Below, piece after piece: positions 1 to 5,830 of a stretch of 9,484 nucleotides of DNA (positions are counted from its first letter, which is position 1; every line of letters starts with the position of its first letter). The stretch is from contig JBEKNT010000267.1 in assembly GCA_049522565.1 (NCBI GenBank), positions 1 through 9,484 of the forward strand, in the 5' to 3' direction. A model generated the notes under the pieces. That model ran no database searches. It worked only from the letters and a program-made list of their open reading frames with translations, and had not been told where the DNA came from. Both the position numbers and the translations under genes were made by a program. Source of the stretch: JASHVB01 sp049522565 (GTDB taxonomy: Bacteria > Pseudomonadota > Alphaproteobacteria > Acetobacterales > Acetobacteraceae).

Positions 1-285
1 CAACTGGTCGAATTCCTGGAACACCATCATGCGGTCCGGACCGGGCCGCGTAATGCGCGCGCCCTTGAGGCGGATTTCCCCCTCGGTCGGCGCCATATAG
101 CCGCCGACCGCTTTCAGCAGCGTCGACTTGCCGCAGCCGGACGGCCCCAGCAGCACGAAACGGTCCGAGCGCTGCACGGCAAAGTCCACGCGATAGGTGG
201 CGGTAACCAGATGCTCGCGCGTCTTGTATTGCAGCGTCACGCCGTGCACGTGCAGCAATGGCGGCGGCAGGGACTGGTCCAGCAT
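1..285 (-). CDS. NitT/TauT-type ABC transporter ATP-binding protein, N-terminal part
   Basis: Only the first 95 codons are present; the gene runs off the left edge. The protein would power a substrate-binding-protein-dependent importer at the inner face of the cytoplasmic membrane. The sequence shows an N-terminal beta strand ending LQYKT (residues 18-22), a canonical Walker A GPSGCGKST at 47-55, and the Q-loop VFQEFDQL at 88-95, where the window stops. GPSGCGKSTLL, then a 'GGYMAPTEGEI' segment and a Q-loop followed by an acidic-aromatic stretch, are typical of the TauB/SsuB/ThiZ-like (nitrate, sulfonate, pyrimidine) group. The ABC signature and Walker B lie outside the window. ATG at 285 was chosen because the fold begins soon after it; no strong Shine-Dalgarno sequence is visible. 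Divergent from the dehydrogenase at 466. The substrate cannot be assigned from the ATPase alone. Confidence 0.9.
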   Translation of the reverse strand, partial: MLDQSLPPPLLHVHGVTLQYKTREHLVTATYRVDFAVQRSDRFVLLGPSGCGKSTLLKAVGGYMAPTEGEIRLKGARITRPGPDRMMVFQEFDQL

Positions 286-322
286 TGGGCGGTTCGCTCG
301 ATCGAAGGTGCGCGGTTGGGGA

Positions 323-339
323 CGCGCCAGTGTGGCGTG
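323..339. promoter_or_regulatory. Inverted repeat in the divergent ABC/dehydrogenase spacer
   Basis: In the 180-bp region between two divergent starts (285 and 466), CGCGCCA and TGGCGTG face each other across GTG. This is a 7-bp arm pair with one G-T mismatch or wobble. An 8-bp palindrome TCGATCGA also lies at 298-305. Either could be an operator for a shared regulator. GC-rich DNA yields such palindromes often, and no sigma-70 boxes could be recognised here. Confidence 0.25.
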
Positions 340-465
340 CCGGCAGCGTCCTCGCCAAGCCCCGGCCAAACCGTCGCGCCGGCGGCGGCGATGACGGCAT
401 GGCGACGGTGCGGTATGGATGGCGGATCAAGTCCGGCCACGACGATGACAGGCGGAGACGGTGCG

Positions 466-1395
466 ATGACGAAAATTGCGGTGGTAGGCGCCGGTTTGAT
501 CGGCCGCGCCTGGTCGATCGTATTCGCCCGTGCGGGGTTCGAGGTGGCCTTGTGGGACCCCATCCCGCAGGCCATCGCCGCGGCGCAGGATTTCATCGCC
601 GAACGGCTGCCGGAATTGCACGAGGCGGGCCTGCTGGCCGATCAACCGGCCGCGGTACGCGCGCGCATCCGTCCGGCCGCGAGCCTCGCCGACGCGGTGC
701 AGGGCGCCGAGCATGTGCAGGAGAACGGCCCCGAGCGGGTCGCCGACAAGCAGCGCATCTTCGGCGAACTCGATCTGCTGGCGCATGCCGATACGGTGTT
801 GGCGAGTTCCACCAGCGGCATTCCGGCCAGCGCCTTCACCGAAGGGCTGGCCGGCCGCTCGCGTTGCCTGGTGGCGCATCCGGTCAACCCGCCGTATCTC
901 ATTCCTCTGGTGGAACTATGTCCGTCGCCATGGACCGAACCGGGGGTTGTCGCGCGCACCCGCGCGCTGATGACGCGCGCCGGCCAGGTGCCGGCCACCG
1001 TGCGGCATGAAATGGAAGGGTTCGCCCTGAACCGATTGCAGGGCGCATTGCTCGCCGAGGCGTTCCGGCTGCTGGCCGACGACATGATCTCGCCGACCGA
1101 TCTCGACGCGCTGGTCAAGCACGGGCTTGGCCTGCGCTGGAGCTTCATGGGTCCGCTGGAGACGATCGACCTCAACGCACCCGGGGGCCTGGCGGACTAT
1201 TGCGCGCGCTACGGACCGCTTTACGCGACGATGCAACGGCAGATGACGCCGCGCCTGTGGGACAAGGTGCTGGTTGACAAGCTGCATGCGGCGCGACGCG
1301 CCGAGCTGCCGGCCAACATGCAGGCGGTGCGGCAGGAATGGCGCGACCGACGGCTGATGGCGCTGCTGGCGCACAAGGCGACGCAGCCCGAGTAG
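466..1395 (+). CDS. 3-hydroxyacyl-CoA dehydrogenase family protein (L-gulonate 3-dehydrogenase / lambda-crystallin-like)
   Basis: 309-aa cytosolic NAD-dependent oxidoreductase that would oxidise a 3-hydroxy acid or 3-hydroxyacyl-CoA to the 3-keto product. The N-terminal Rossmann domain starts at once with the dinucleotide loop GAGLIG (residues 8-13). The family hallmark QEN-PE follows at 85-90, SSTSGI at 114-119, and the catalytic-His segment AHPVNPP at 137-143 (His138). The C-terminal helical domain carries GFALNRLQ (185-192) and GLGLRWSFMGPLE (220-232). 'AHPVNPPYLIPLVEL' plus 'R(W/Y)xFxGPLET' and a length near 310 aa point to the short lambda-crystallin/gulonate or carnitine dehydrogenase branch rather than to FadB. 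ATG 466 was chosen because the Rossmann strand begins right there, with GGAG at 454-457, 8 nt upstream; longer upstream extensions have no homologous character. It ends just before the REP-like pair. The exact substrate is not determinable. Confidence 0.88.
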   Translation: MTKIAVVGAGLIGRAWSIVFARAGFEVALWDPIPQAIAAAQDFIAERLPELHEAGLLADQPAAVRARIRPAASLADAVQGAEHVQENGPERVADKQRIFGELDLLAHADTVLASSTSGIPASAFTEGLAGRSRCLVAHPVNPPYLIPLVELCPSPWTEPGVVARTRALMTRAGQVPATVRHEMEGFALNRLQGALLAEAFRLLADDMISPTDLDALVKHGLGLRWSFMGPLETIDLNAPGGLADYCARYGPLYATMQRQMTPRLWDKVLVDKLHAARRAELPANMQAVRQEWRDRRLMALLAHKATQPE

Positions 1396-1403
1396 TTACG
1401 ACG

Positions 1404-1439
1404 CCTCTCCCGCGCAGCGGGAGGGGTTGAGGGAGGGTG
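1404..1439 (+). repeat. REP-like element, copy A
   Basis: A short hairpin unit, CCTCTCCCGC-GC-AGCGGGAGG, followed by a GGTTGAGGGAGGGTG tail, starts 8 bp after the dehydrogenase stop. The stem arms are CTCCCGC and GCGGGAG. It matches the general pattern of dispersed REP-like elements in high-GC proteobacteria and lies in opposite orientation to copy B, with which it could fold into one larger cruciform. It sits between convergent genes, where such elements may aid termination or mRNA 3'-end protection. Confidence 0.75.
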
Positions 1440-1456
1440 ATGCGTGCGGCACGCGG

Positions 1457-1493
1457 CACCCTCACCCTACCCTCTCCCGCGCGGCGGGAGAGG
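1457..1493 (-). repeat. REP-like element, copy B (inverted)
   Basis: Read on the minus strand, this gives the same unit as copy A: a CCTCTCCCGC / GCGGGAGAGG hairpin with a GGGTAGGGTGAGGGTG tail. The tails of the two copies face each other across 17 bp that holds its own small hairpin (GCGTG-CGG-CACGC, 1442-1454). The whole 1404-1493 block is therefore a BIME-like head-to-head pair. It lies 11 bp beyond the paaE stop codon, so it could serve the 3' ends of both convergent transcripts. Confidence 0.75.
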
Positions 1494-1504
1494 TTTCCTC
1501 GGCG

Positions 1505-2575
1505 CTACACCTGGTCGTAATCCACCACCACATGCTCTGTCACCGGATGCGACTGGCAGGTCAGCACGTAACCTGCCTCGGTCTCCCACGGTTCGAGCGA
1601 GTAGTTCACCGTCATCTCGACCCGCCCCTCCAGCAGCTTCGCCCGGCAGGTGCAGCACATGCCGCCCTTGCACGAGAACGGCAGGTTGCGCCCGGCGCGG
1701 ATCGCCGCGTCGATGATCGCCTCGCCCTCCGCCACCGGAATCTCCCAGCGGGAGCCTTCGCTGATGACCGTCACGATCGCTTTCGGCGGTGCGGTCGGCG
1801 GCACCACGACGGCATGCGGCCGACCGCCGACGCCGGGCGTGAAGCGCTCGACATGGATGCGCGGGCGCGGCAATCCCAGATCGGCCAGCGCCTTCTCCAG
1901 CCCCTCGATCATCGGTTGCGGACCGCAAACGAACGCGTGGTCCACCACCTCGACCGGCAGCATCGCCCGCATCAGCGCGCCGACCTTCTCCGCATCGAGA
2001 TGTCCATTCAGCACCGCGACATCCTGCTGCTCCCGCGACAGCACGTGGAATACCGACAGCCGCGCCATGGTGCGGTCCTTCAAGTCCTCCAGCACACCAC
2101 GGAACATGATGCTGTCGGTCGAGCGGTTGCCGTAGAACAGCACGAAGCGACTCGCCTTTTCATGTGCCAGCACGGTCTTCAGGATCGACAGCACCGGCGT
2201 GATGCCGGAACCGGCGGCAAAAGCGACCAGCGTGCGCGCCGCCTGCGGCTCGATCGGAATGCCGAAACGCCCGTCCGGCGTCATCACCGACACCGTATCG
2301 CCTGCGCGCAATGCCTGGTTCGCCCAACTGGAGAAAACCCCGCCCGGCACGCGCTTGATCGCGACACGCAGCTCGGCATCGTCCAACCCGGAACAGATCG
2401 AGTAGCTGCGCCGCACCTCCTCGCCGTCGATCGTCGCGCGCAACGTCAGATACTGGCCCGGCGTATAGGCATATGCCGCACGCAGCGCCTCCGGCACCGC
2501 AAAGTTCAGCGAAACCGCGTCCTCGGTCTCGCGCCGAAGCGAGGCGATGCGCAGGAGGTGAAAACGTGGCGGCAT
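1505..2575 (-). CDS. paaE: PaaE-like phenylacetyl-CoA epoxidase reductase subunit
   Basis: 356-aa iron-sulfur flavoprotein, the length I recall for PaaE. It would pass electrons from NAD(P)H through FAD and a [2Fe-2S] cluster to the PaaABCD di-iron epoxidase, which makes the ring-epoxide of phenylacetyl-CoA. Domains in order: FAD-binding barrel with RSYSIC (56-61), NAD(P)-binding domain with AAGSGITP (120-127) and CGPQPMIEG (217-225), and a C-terminal plant-type ferredoxin domain with cluster ligands Cys302, Cys307, Cys310 and Cys340 (FSCKGGMCCTC). The tail NYSLEPWETEAGYVLTCQ is strongly PaaE-like. ATG 2575 fits the family N-terminus (FHLLRIASLRRETEDAV); only a weak AGG precedes it. No paaABCD genes are visible, and both neighbours point away or converge, so this copy appears to stand alone. 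It could serve another oxygenase. Confidence 0.88.
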   Translation of the reverse strand: MPPRFHLLRIASLRRETEDAVSLNFAVPEALRAAYAYTPGQYLTLRATIDGEEVRRSYSICSGLDDAELRVAIKRVPGGVFSSWANQALRAGDTVSVMTPDGRFGIPIEPQAARTLVAFAAGSGITPVLSILKTVLAHEKASRFVLFYGNRSTDSIMFRGVLEDLKDRTMARLSVFHVLSREQQDVAVLNGHLDAEKVGALMRAMLPVEVVDHAFVCGPQPMIEGLEKALADLGLPRPRIHVERFTPGVGGRPHAVVVPPTAPPKAIVTVISEGSRWEIPVAEGEAIIDAAIRAGRNLPFSCKGGMCCTCRAKLLEGRVEMTVNYSLEPWETEAGYVLTCQSHPVTEHVVVDYDQV

Positions 2576-2620
2576 GCGACCTGTCTTGCACGGAGGAAGA
2601 ACCCGTCGCAACTCTAGCGC

Positions 2621-3037
2621 ATGCGCCAGCATTTGCATCACCTCGCGGTGACCACCGCGGGCCAGGACCTGGTCGACATCACCGCTTCGATCCGCCAGTG
2701 GGTCACCGCGCAACGCGCCGGCACCGGCCTGCTGACGATCTGGTGTCGCCACACCTCCGCGTCGCTGCTGGTGCAGGAAAACGCCGATCCCGACGTGCGC
2801 GCCGATCTGCTGGCGTTCTTCCGTCGCCTGGTGCCGGAGGGCACGCAGTACCGTCACCAGGACGAAGGCGCCGACGATATGCCCGCGCACATCAAATCCG
2901 CGTTGACCCAGTCGCAGCTTACGATTCCGGTCGAGCATGGCGCGCCGGTGCTCGGCACGTGGCAAGGCATCTACCTGTTCGAACACCGCGCCGCACCGCA
3001 TCGGCGCGACCTGGTACTGCACCTTCTGTGCGACTGA
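2621..3037 (+). CDS. yjbQ: YjbQ/UPF0047 family protein (secondary thiamine-phosphate synthase type)
   Basis: 138-aa single-domain cytosolic protein matching the YjbQ family over its full length. Family landmarks: CRHTSASLL (42-50), VQENADPDVRADL (51-63), DEGADDMPAHIKS (81-93) and GTWQGIYLFEHR (112-123). The conserved His, Glu and Asp residues in these blocks belong to the metal/phosphate-binding pocket of the family. In E. coli the protein has weak thiamine-phosphate synthase activity, but its physiological role is unsettled. ATG 2621 is fixed by an in-frame TAG two codons upstream (2615-2617). There is no good Shine-Dalgarno sequence: GGAGGA at 2592-2597 is 23 nt away, so a leaderless or weakly initiated mRNA is possible. 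Divergent from paaE with a 45-bp gap; converges on the GST gene. Confidence 0.92.
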   Translation: MRQHLHHLAVTTAGQDLVDITASIRQWVTAQRAGTGLLTIWCRHTSASLLVQENADPDVRADLLAFFRRLVPEGTQYRHQDEGADDMPAHIKSALTQSQLTIPVEHGAPVLGTWQGIYLFEHRAAPHRRDLVLHLLCD

Positions 3038-3129
3038 GTTTGTCAACCTCCAGTCACCCGCGTGCCTGCATCCACCACGGCAGGACCGCGGCGAAATCGC
3101 GGCTGGTGTGCGCGGGCGATGCAAGCGCG

Positions 3130-3155
3130 CAGGGCCGGCGTTCGCGCCGGCCCTG
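3130..3155. terminator. Perfect 11-bp hairpin with TTCG loop between convergent genes
   Basis: Arms CAGGGCCGGCG and CGCCGGCCCTG flank a TTCG tetraloop without a mismatch. It lies 92 bp after the yjbQ stop and 12 bp beyond the GST stop, so it is well placed to end transcription from both sides. Neither side carries a T-run, so it is a strong structural hairpin rather than a textbook intrinsic terminator. Confidence 0.65.
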
Positions 3156-3167
3156 TGGTATCCGGCG

Positions 3168-3854
3168 CTACGGCCGAACCGCCGCGCGACCCAGACCGCC
3201 GTACAGATCCAGCATGCGCTCGAACCAGGCGGCGATCGGATCGTCGTCGGCCAACACGGCGAACCGGCTGCAACAGCGCGGCCACATCAACGTACCGGCG
3301 ATGATACAATCGGCATAGCTTGGCGCCGCGCCGCCGAGCCATGGCTGCTGGCGCAACACCAGGCGTACCGGCAGCAGCGATTCCCGAAACGCTTCGACGC
3401 GCGTTTCGCGGCCGGCCTGCACAGCCTCCAGCGTCACGCCGAAACGCGCTTCGCGGCTCTTCCGGAAGTAGTCGCGGTCGGCGGCATCGATGACATCGTA
3501 GATGTCGCGCAGGATCAGCCGCGCGATGCCGCCGAGCATGCTCGAGTCCGCCCAGGCATTGATGAACCGCGCATGGGCCCGCGCCGTGGCGCTGCCGAAC
3601 AGCGACGGTGCCGGATAGTGATCCTCGAGGTATTCGGCGATTGCCCAACTGTCGGAAACGACCGTCTCGCCGTCGCGGATGACCGGCACGCGGCCCTGGC
3701 CGGAAAACGCTATTTCCGCCGTGTCGGTGAAGCGCCACGGCACGGTTTCCACCGGCAAGCCCTTATGCGCGAGTGCGAATCGCGTACGCCAGCAATACGG
3801 GCTGAACCGTAACGCCGGATCGGCGCCGGCGAGGTCGTGCATGACGATGCTCAT
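3168..3854 (-). CDS. Glutathione S-transferase family protein, beta-etherase (LigE/LigF)-like
   Basis: 228-aa cytosolic GST. The N-terminal thioredoxin-like domain (about 1-80) has the active-site stretch RFSPYCWRTRFALAHKG (16-32), with Ser18 and Cys21 as candidates for glutathione thiol activation. The cis-proline strand is GRVPVI (54-59, Pro57) and the gamma-glutamyl binding motif is SDSWAIAEYLE (67-77). The C-terminal helical domain (about 90-220) contains LGGAAPSYADCIIAG (173-187) with the usual N-capping Asp182. 'SPYCWRT', 'KG', 'FSGQ-VPV' and 'DSWAIAEYL' are the pattern of the LigE/LigF/LigP etherase branch, but many members there are uncharacterised, so a detoxification role is equally possible. 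Met5 is an alternative start; no clear ribosome site is seen at either. An 81-bp gap separates it from the repressor gene upstream on the same strand, so co-transcription is possible. Confidence 0.85.
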   Translation of the reverse strand: MSIVMHDLAGADPALRFSPYCWRTRFALAHKGLPVETVPWRFTDTAEIAFSGQGRVPVIRDGETVVSDSWAIAEYLEDHYPAPSLFGSATARAHARFINAWADSSMLGGIARLILRDIYDVIDAADRDYFRKSREARFGVTLEAVQAGRETRVEAFRESLLPVRLVLRQQPWLGGAAPSYADCIIAGTLMWPRCCSRFAVLADDDPIAAWFERMLDLYGGLGRAAVRP

Positions 3855-3935
3855 GCCGGCAAGTCTGCGCTGGCCAGGACGCGAAGGGAAGCTACGGCGG
3901 GCCCGAACCGGGGAAGGACGGCCGGGCGCGCGCCG

Positions 3936-4709
3936 TCAGATCGCCCCGCCACCCCAGACGACGCGGCCGATCACGGTGACACCGTTGAGCATGTCGCCGG
4001 TCACCTGGTCGGGCTGGTAGGTGCCGTTGTCGCTGATCAGCACCAGGCTGCCATCCAGCTTGCGCTGCACCCGTTTGACCAGCCGCTCGCCGCCGATCTC
4101 CAGCACATAGACGCCGAAGCTGCTGAACGAGCGATCGGTGGTGTCCACCAGCAGCAGATCGCCGTCCTGGATGGTCGGCTGCATGGACTCGCCGACGGCG
4201 ATTTCCAAAATCAGGTCGCCTGGTTCGATACCGAACACGGCACGGACCCAGTCGTGGCGGAAGGCGATGTACTCGGTTTCCGGCCGTGGTGAAGGCGGGC
4301 TGCCGGTGCCGGCGGCGACCCCCTCGGCTTGCTTCGGCAGCACGATGAACCGGTTGGGATCGATCGCCCGTTCCGCTTCGGCCGAACGGGCCCGTCCGCC
4401 GCCATGCTCCGCCTTCGCGAAAGTCGGCGCCGTCCCCTCCCCCTTGGCCAGCCAGGCGATGCTCACCTTGGCGGCATCCGCCAGGGCCACCAGGCGCTCG
4501 CGGCTTGGCTCGGCCTCGCCGCGTAGCCATTTGCGGAACGCCGAGGGAGATACCGACATGGCGCGCGCCAGCCGGTCCGCGCTGGGCCAATGTTGCAGGA
4601 TCATGTGCAAGCGCGCGGTGAAAGCAGCGCGTTCCGCACCTCGTACGCCCATAGAATCGGGATTTTGTGAGCTATTCTCCCGCGTACGTGACATTCGTTG
4701 CCGTTCCAT
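3936..4709 (-). CDS. CI/LexA-like phage-type repressor (HTH + S24 peptidase)
   Basis: 257-aa DNA-binding repressor with a self-cleavage domain. An N-terminal helix-turn-helix lies around residues 43-91 (SADRLARAMSVSPSAFRKWLRGE, then LADAAKVSIAWLAKGEG). A Pro/Gly/Ala-rich linker holds a candidate Ala-Gly scissile bond (VAAG, Ala133-Gly134). The C-terminal S24 domain has the catalytic serine in VGESMQPTI (Ser175) and lysine in ERLVKRVQ (Lys212). All parts for RecA-stimulated autoproteolysis are present, so an SOS-inducible switch is inferred. ATG 4709 was chosen because GGGAG lies 5 nt upstream; an upstream GTG (4724) and internal ATGs (4694, 4652) are less well supported. It is divergent from the Ner-type gene at 4819, the arrangement of the immunity region of transposable phages. 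No other phage gene is present, so it may be a remnant or a domesticated regulator. Confidence 0.9.
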   Translation of the reverse strand: MERQRMSRTRENSSQNPDSMGVRGAERAAFTARLHMILQHWPSADRLARAMSVSPSAFRKWLRGEAEPSRERLVALADAAKVSIAWLAKGEGTAPTFAKAEHGGGRARSAEAERAIDPNRFIVLPKQAEGVAAGTGSPPSPRPETEYIAFRHDWVRAVFGIEPGDLILEIAVGESMQPTIQDGDLLLVDTTDRSFSSFGVYVLEIGGERLVKRVQRKLDGSLVLISDNGTYQPDQVTGDMLNGVTVIGRVVWGGGAI

Positions 4710-4714
4710 CCAAA

Positions 4715-4719
4715 CTCCC
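4715..4719 (-). promoter_or_regulatory. Ribosome binding site setting the repressor start
   Basis: On the minus strand GGGAG stands 5 nt before ATG 4709. This is the best ribosome site among the four possible starts of the repressor gene and is why the GTG at 4724 was not used. Confidence 0.6.
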
Positions 4720-4760
4720 GACACTTTTCGGCCTGGATGCCGCGCATTTCAGGCGTTTAG

Positions 4761-4805
4761 TCTCTACCGATGCTAATCGATTCGTCGCCGATTCTCTAAA
4801 GAGAA
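4761..4805. promoter_or_regulatory. Candidate operator region between repressor and ner
   Basis: The 109-bp spacer between the divergent starts holds a perfect inverted repeat TTCTCT-AA-AGAGAA (4792-4805). It also has a second TCTCTA at 4761-4766, 32 bp (about three helical turns) from the matching TCTCTA at 4793-4798, and a looser AATCG-N9-CGATT pair between them. The spacer is visibly AT-richer than its surroundings. Binding by the S24 repressor or the Ner protein is inferred from position. A weak TAATCG/TCTAAA -10-like choice for the ner direction exists, but no confident promoter was found. Confidence 0.45.
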
Positions 4806-4818
4806 GTTTGCGAGAGCA

Positions 4819-5088
4819 ATGAACGATCCCGAGAGCACCCAACCACACGGTTCTGCCGACTGGCACCCGGCCGATGTTCTGGCGGCGCTGAAGAAGCGCG
4901 GCCAAAGCCTGGCCGGCCTGTCGGTGGCGCACGGCTACCATCCGACCGCCGCCGGAAAGGCGCTGAAACGACCATGGCCCGCCATGGAGGCACTGATCGC
5001 CACGGCGCTCGGCCTGGCACCGGCGCGCATCTGGCCGAGCCGCTATGACGCGGAAGGCCAGCCGATCGGCGTGCGCACGCCGCGATAG
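4819..5088 (+). CDS. ner: Ner-family DNA-binding transcriptional regulator
   Basis: 89-aa protein built around a Ner/SfsB (Nlp) domain at about residues 15-76. DWHPADVLAALKKRGQSL is followed by the HTH segment LSVAHGYHPTAAGKALKRPWP and by IATALGLAPARIWPSRY. The closing 'P..IWPSRY' is a signature of phage Mu Ner and its bacterial relatives. In Mu, Ner is the first gene of the early operon and negatively regulates both the early promoter and the divergent repressor promoter. The same divergent layout is seen here. ATG 4819 was chosen because the domain begins 14 residues on; only a weak GAGAG (4812-4816) precedes it. The short tail after the domain (DAEGQPIGVRTPR) is slightly longer than in Mu Ner. 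No transposase A/B genes follow, and the next 200 bp are non-coding. A domesticated regulator like SfsB is the alternative. Confidence 0.88.
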   Translation: MNDPESTQPHGSADWHPADVLAALKKRGQSLAGLSVAHGYHPTAAGKALKRPWPAMEALIATALGLAPARIWPSRYDAEGQPIGVRTPR

Positions 5089-5294
5089 GACGCGCCGGCC
5101 GGCCCGGGCGGAGCCGGCATTGCCGCGCGCGACATGGTGTCTGACCTGCATCGCTTGCCACCGGCGGCTGGGACCGGGAGGAGAAACTCGCCCGCAATCA
5201 ATAGGTTGCACAGCGCGTCGCAGGGACAGCCGGACCTCGCCGCGCACCTTTCGGACGCGTTCAGGGTCCCTAAGGTGGGCGGTCGGGCGGTTGG

Positions 5295-5663
5295 TCAGGC
5301 CGCGGCCGGCGTGGCCCCGCCGATCTCGCGCTCTACCGCCGTGACCAGGTCGGCGAGCGTGAACGGCTTGAGGATGAAGGGACGCGGCCGCGTCGCCAGC
5401 CCTTCCATGCGCTGCGGATCGCCGGACATGAACACCACCGGCACACCGATCCGGTCGACTTCCGGAATGAGTGCGCCATCGATGCCATCCGGCAGCGTGC
5501 AATCGAGCAGCATCAGATCGATCCCGCCGAGCGACAGGAGGCGCAGCGCCGCCGCGGAGGTTTCCACCAGGCTGGTGGCGTACTCGTCATCCAGCGCCGC
5601 AGCAATGACCTCCGCCACCAGCGGATCGTCTTCAACAACGAGGATATGCGGCCTTTTGCGCAT
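5295..5663 (-). CDS. Single-domain response regulator (CheY-like receiver)
   Basis: 122-aa receiver domain with no output domain. The acidic pocket is VVEDD (9-13), the phospho-acceptor is Asp54 in MLLDCTLPDG, the conserved Ser/Thr is Ser80 in VFMSGDP, and Lys99 is in FILKPF. All residues needed for phosphotransfer are intact. It would act as a phospho-signalling or phospho-sink protein, or in a phosphorelay; related stand-alone receivers accompany hybrid kinases in alphaproteobacteria and Xanthomonadales. No histidine kinase is in the window, so its partner is unknown. The short tail GGATPAAA is probably disordered. ATG 5663 begins directly before the first beta strand. The bases upstream show no Shine-Dalgarno sequence, but an in-frame stop (5670-5672) rules out a simple N-terminal extension. 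A promoter candidate lies at 5704-5709. Confidence 0.9.
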   Translation of the reverse strand: MRKRPHILVVEDDPLVAEVIAAALDDEYATSLVETSAAALRLLSLGGIDLMLLDCTLPDGIDGALIPEVDRIGVPVVFMSGDPQRMEGLATRPRPFILKPFTLADLVTAVEREIGGATPAAA

Positions 5664-5669
5664 GCTGGG

Positions 5670-5774
5670 CTATTCAGCCGGGGTCGGTTGCCGGAACGCA
5701 AGCATTATACGAGTGGCGGCCGTTACTAAAGTGCCGTGTCCCGACCTCGCGCGGTGTTTATCCCATCGTGCCAT
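5670..5774 (-). CDS. Candidate 34-aa leader ORF upstream of the response regulator
   Basis: A 34-codon reading frame (MARWDKH... to ...RQPTPAE) has a strong GAGGAG 6 nt before its ATG at 5774. It ends in TAG 6 nt before the response-regulator ATG and is in the same frame as that gene. The regulator has no ribosome site of its own, so translational coupling or a leader peptide is conceivable. Against it: no recognisable domain, and a perfect TATAAT lies inside it, which may be the real promoter of the regulator and would exclude the ORF from the transcript. Confidence 0.25.
   Translation of the reverse strand: MARWDKHRARSGHGTLVTAATRIMLAFRQPTPAE
5704..5709 (-). promoter_or_regulatory. Promoter candidate (perfect -10) for the response regulator
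   Basis: On the minus strand the hexamer reads TATAAT, about 41 bp before the regulator ATG. That would give a start site near 5697 and a leader of roughly 34 nt. Upstream, TTTAGT (5730 to 5725 on the minus strand) at 15-bp spacing is only a 3/6 match to the -35 consensus. A perfect -10 is rare in DNA this GC-rich. Confidence 0.45.
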
Positions 5775-5830
5775 CGGCATCTCCTCGCGCGGTGACAATC
5801 TTGTGTGGATGGCTGCCGGCGGCACGCGTG

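Noticed and set aside
211..465. Possible 85-residue N-terminal extension of the 3-hydroxyacyl-CoA dehydrogenase
   Set aside because: The extension overlaps the start of the divergent ABC gene and looks like low-complexity GC-rich translation. The Rossmann strand begins exactly at ATG 466, which has a GGAG ribosome site.
1404..1493. CRISPR repeat or insertion-sequence ends
   Set aside because: There are only two units, in opposite orientation, with no spacers, no transposase and no target duplication. REP-like elements explain it better.
1427..2617. 396-codon plus-strand open frame opposite paaE
   Set aside because: It is an antisense shadow of paaE: His/Arg/Gln-rich, no motif, and it begins inside the REP-like pair.
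2576..3124. Long N-terminal extension of paaE to 3124
   Set aside because: The extension lies antisense to the well-supported yjbQ gene, and the 356-aa form from 2575 already has the full PaaE length and N-terminus.
4710..4724. GTG at 4724 as repressor start
   Set aside because: ATG 4709 has GGGAG at ideal spacing; the GTG start would include that ribosome site within the coding sequence.
5089..5294. Search for a further phage early gene after ner
   Set aside because: No reading frame with a ribosome site and domain character was found. GGGAGGAG near 5177 is not followed by a suitable start codon. Only a weak GCCGGC/GCCGGC hairpin (5094-5118) follows ner.
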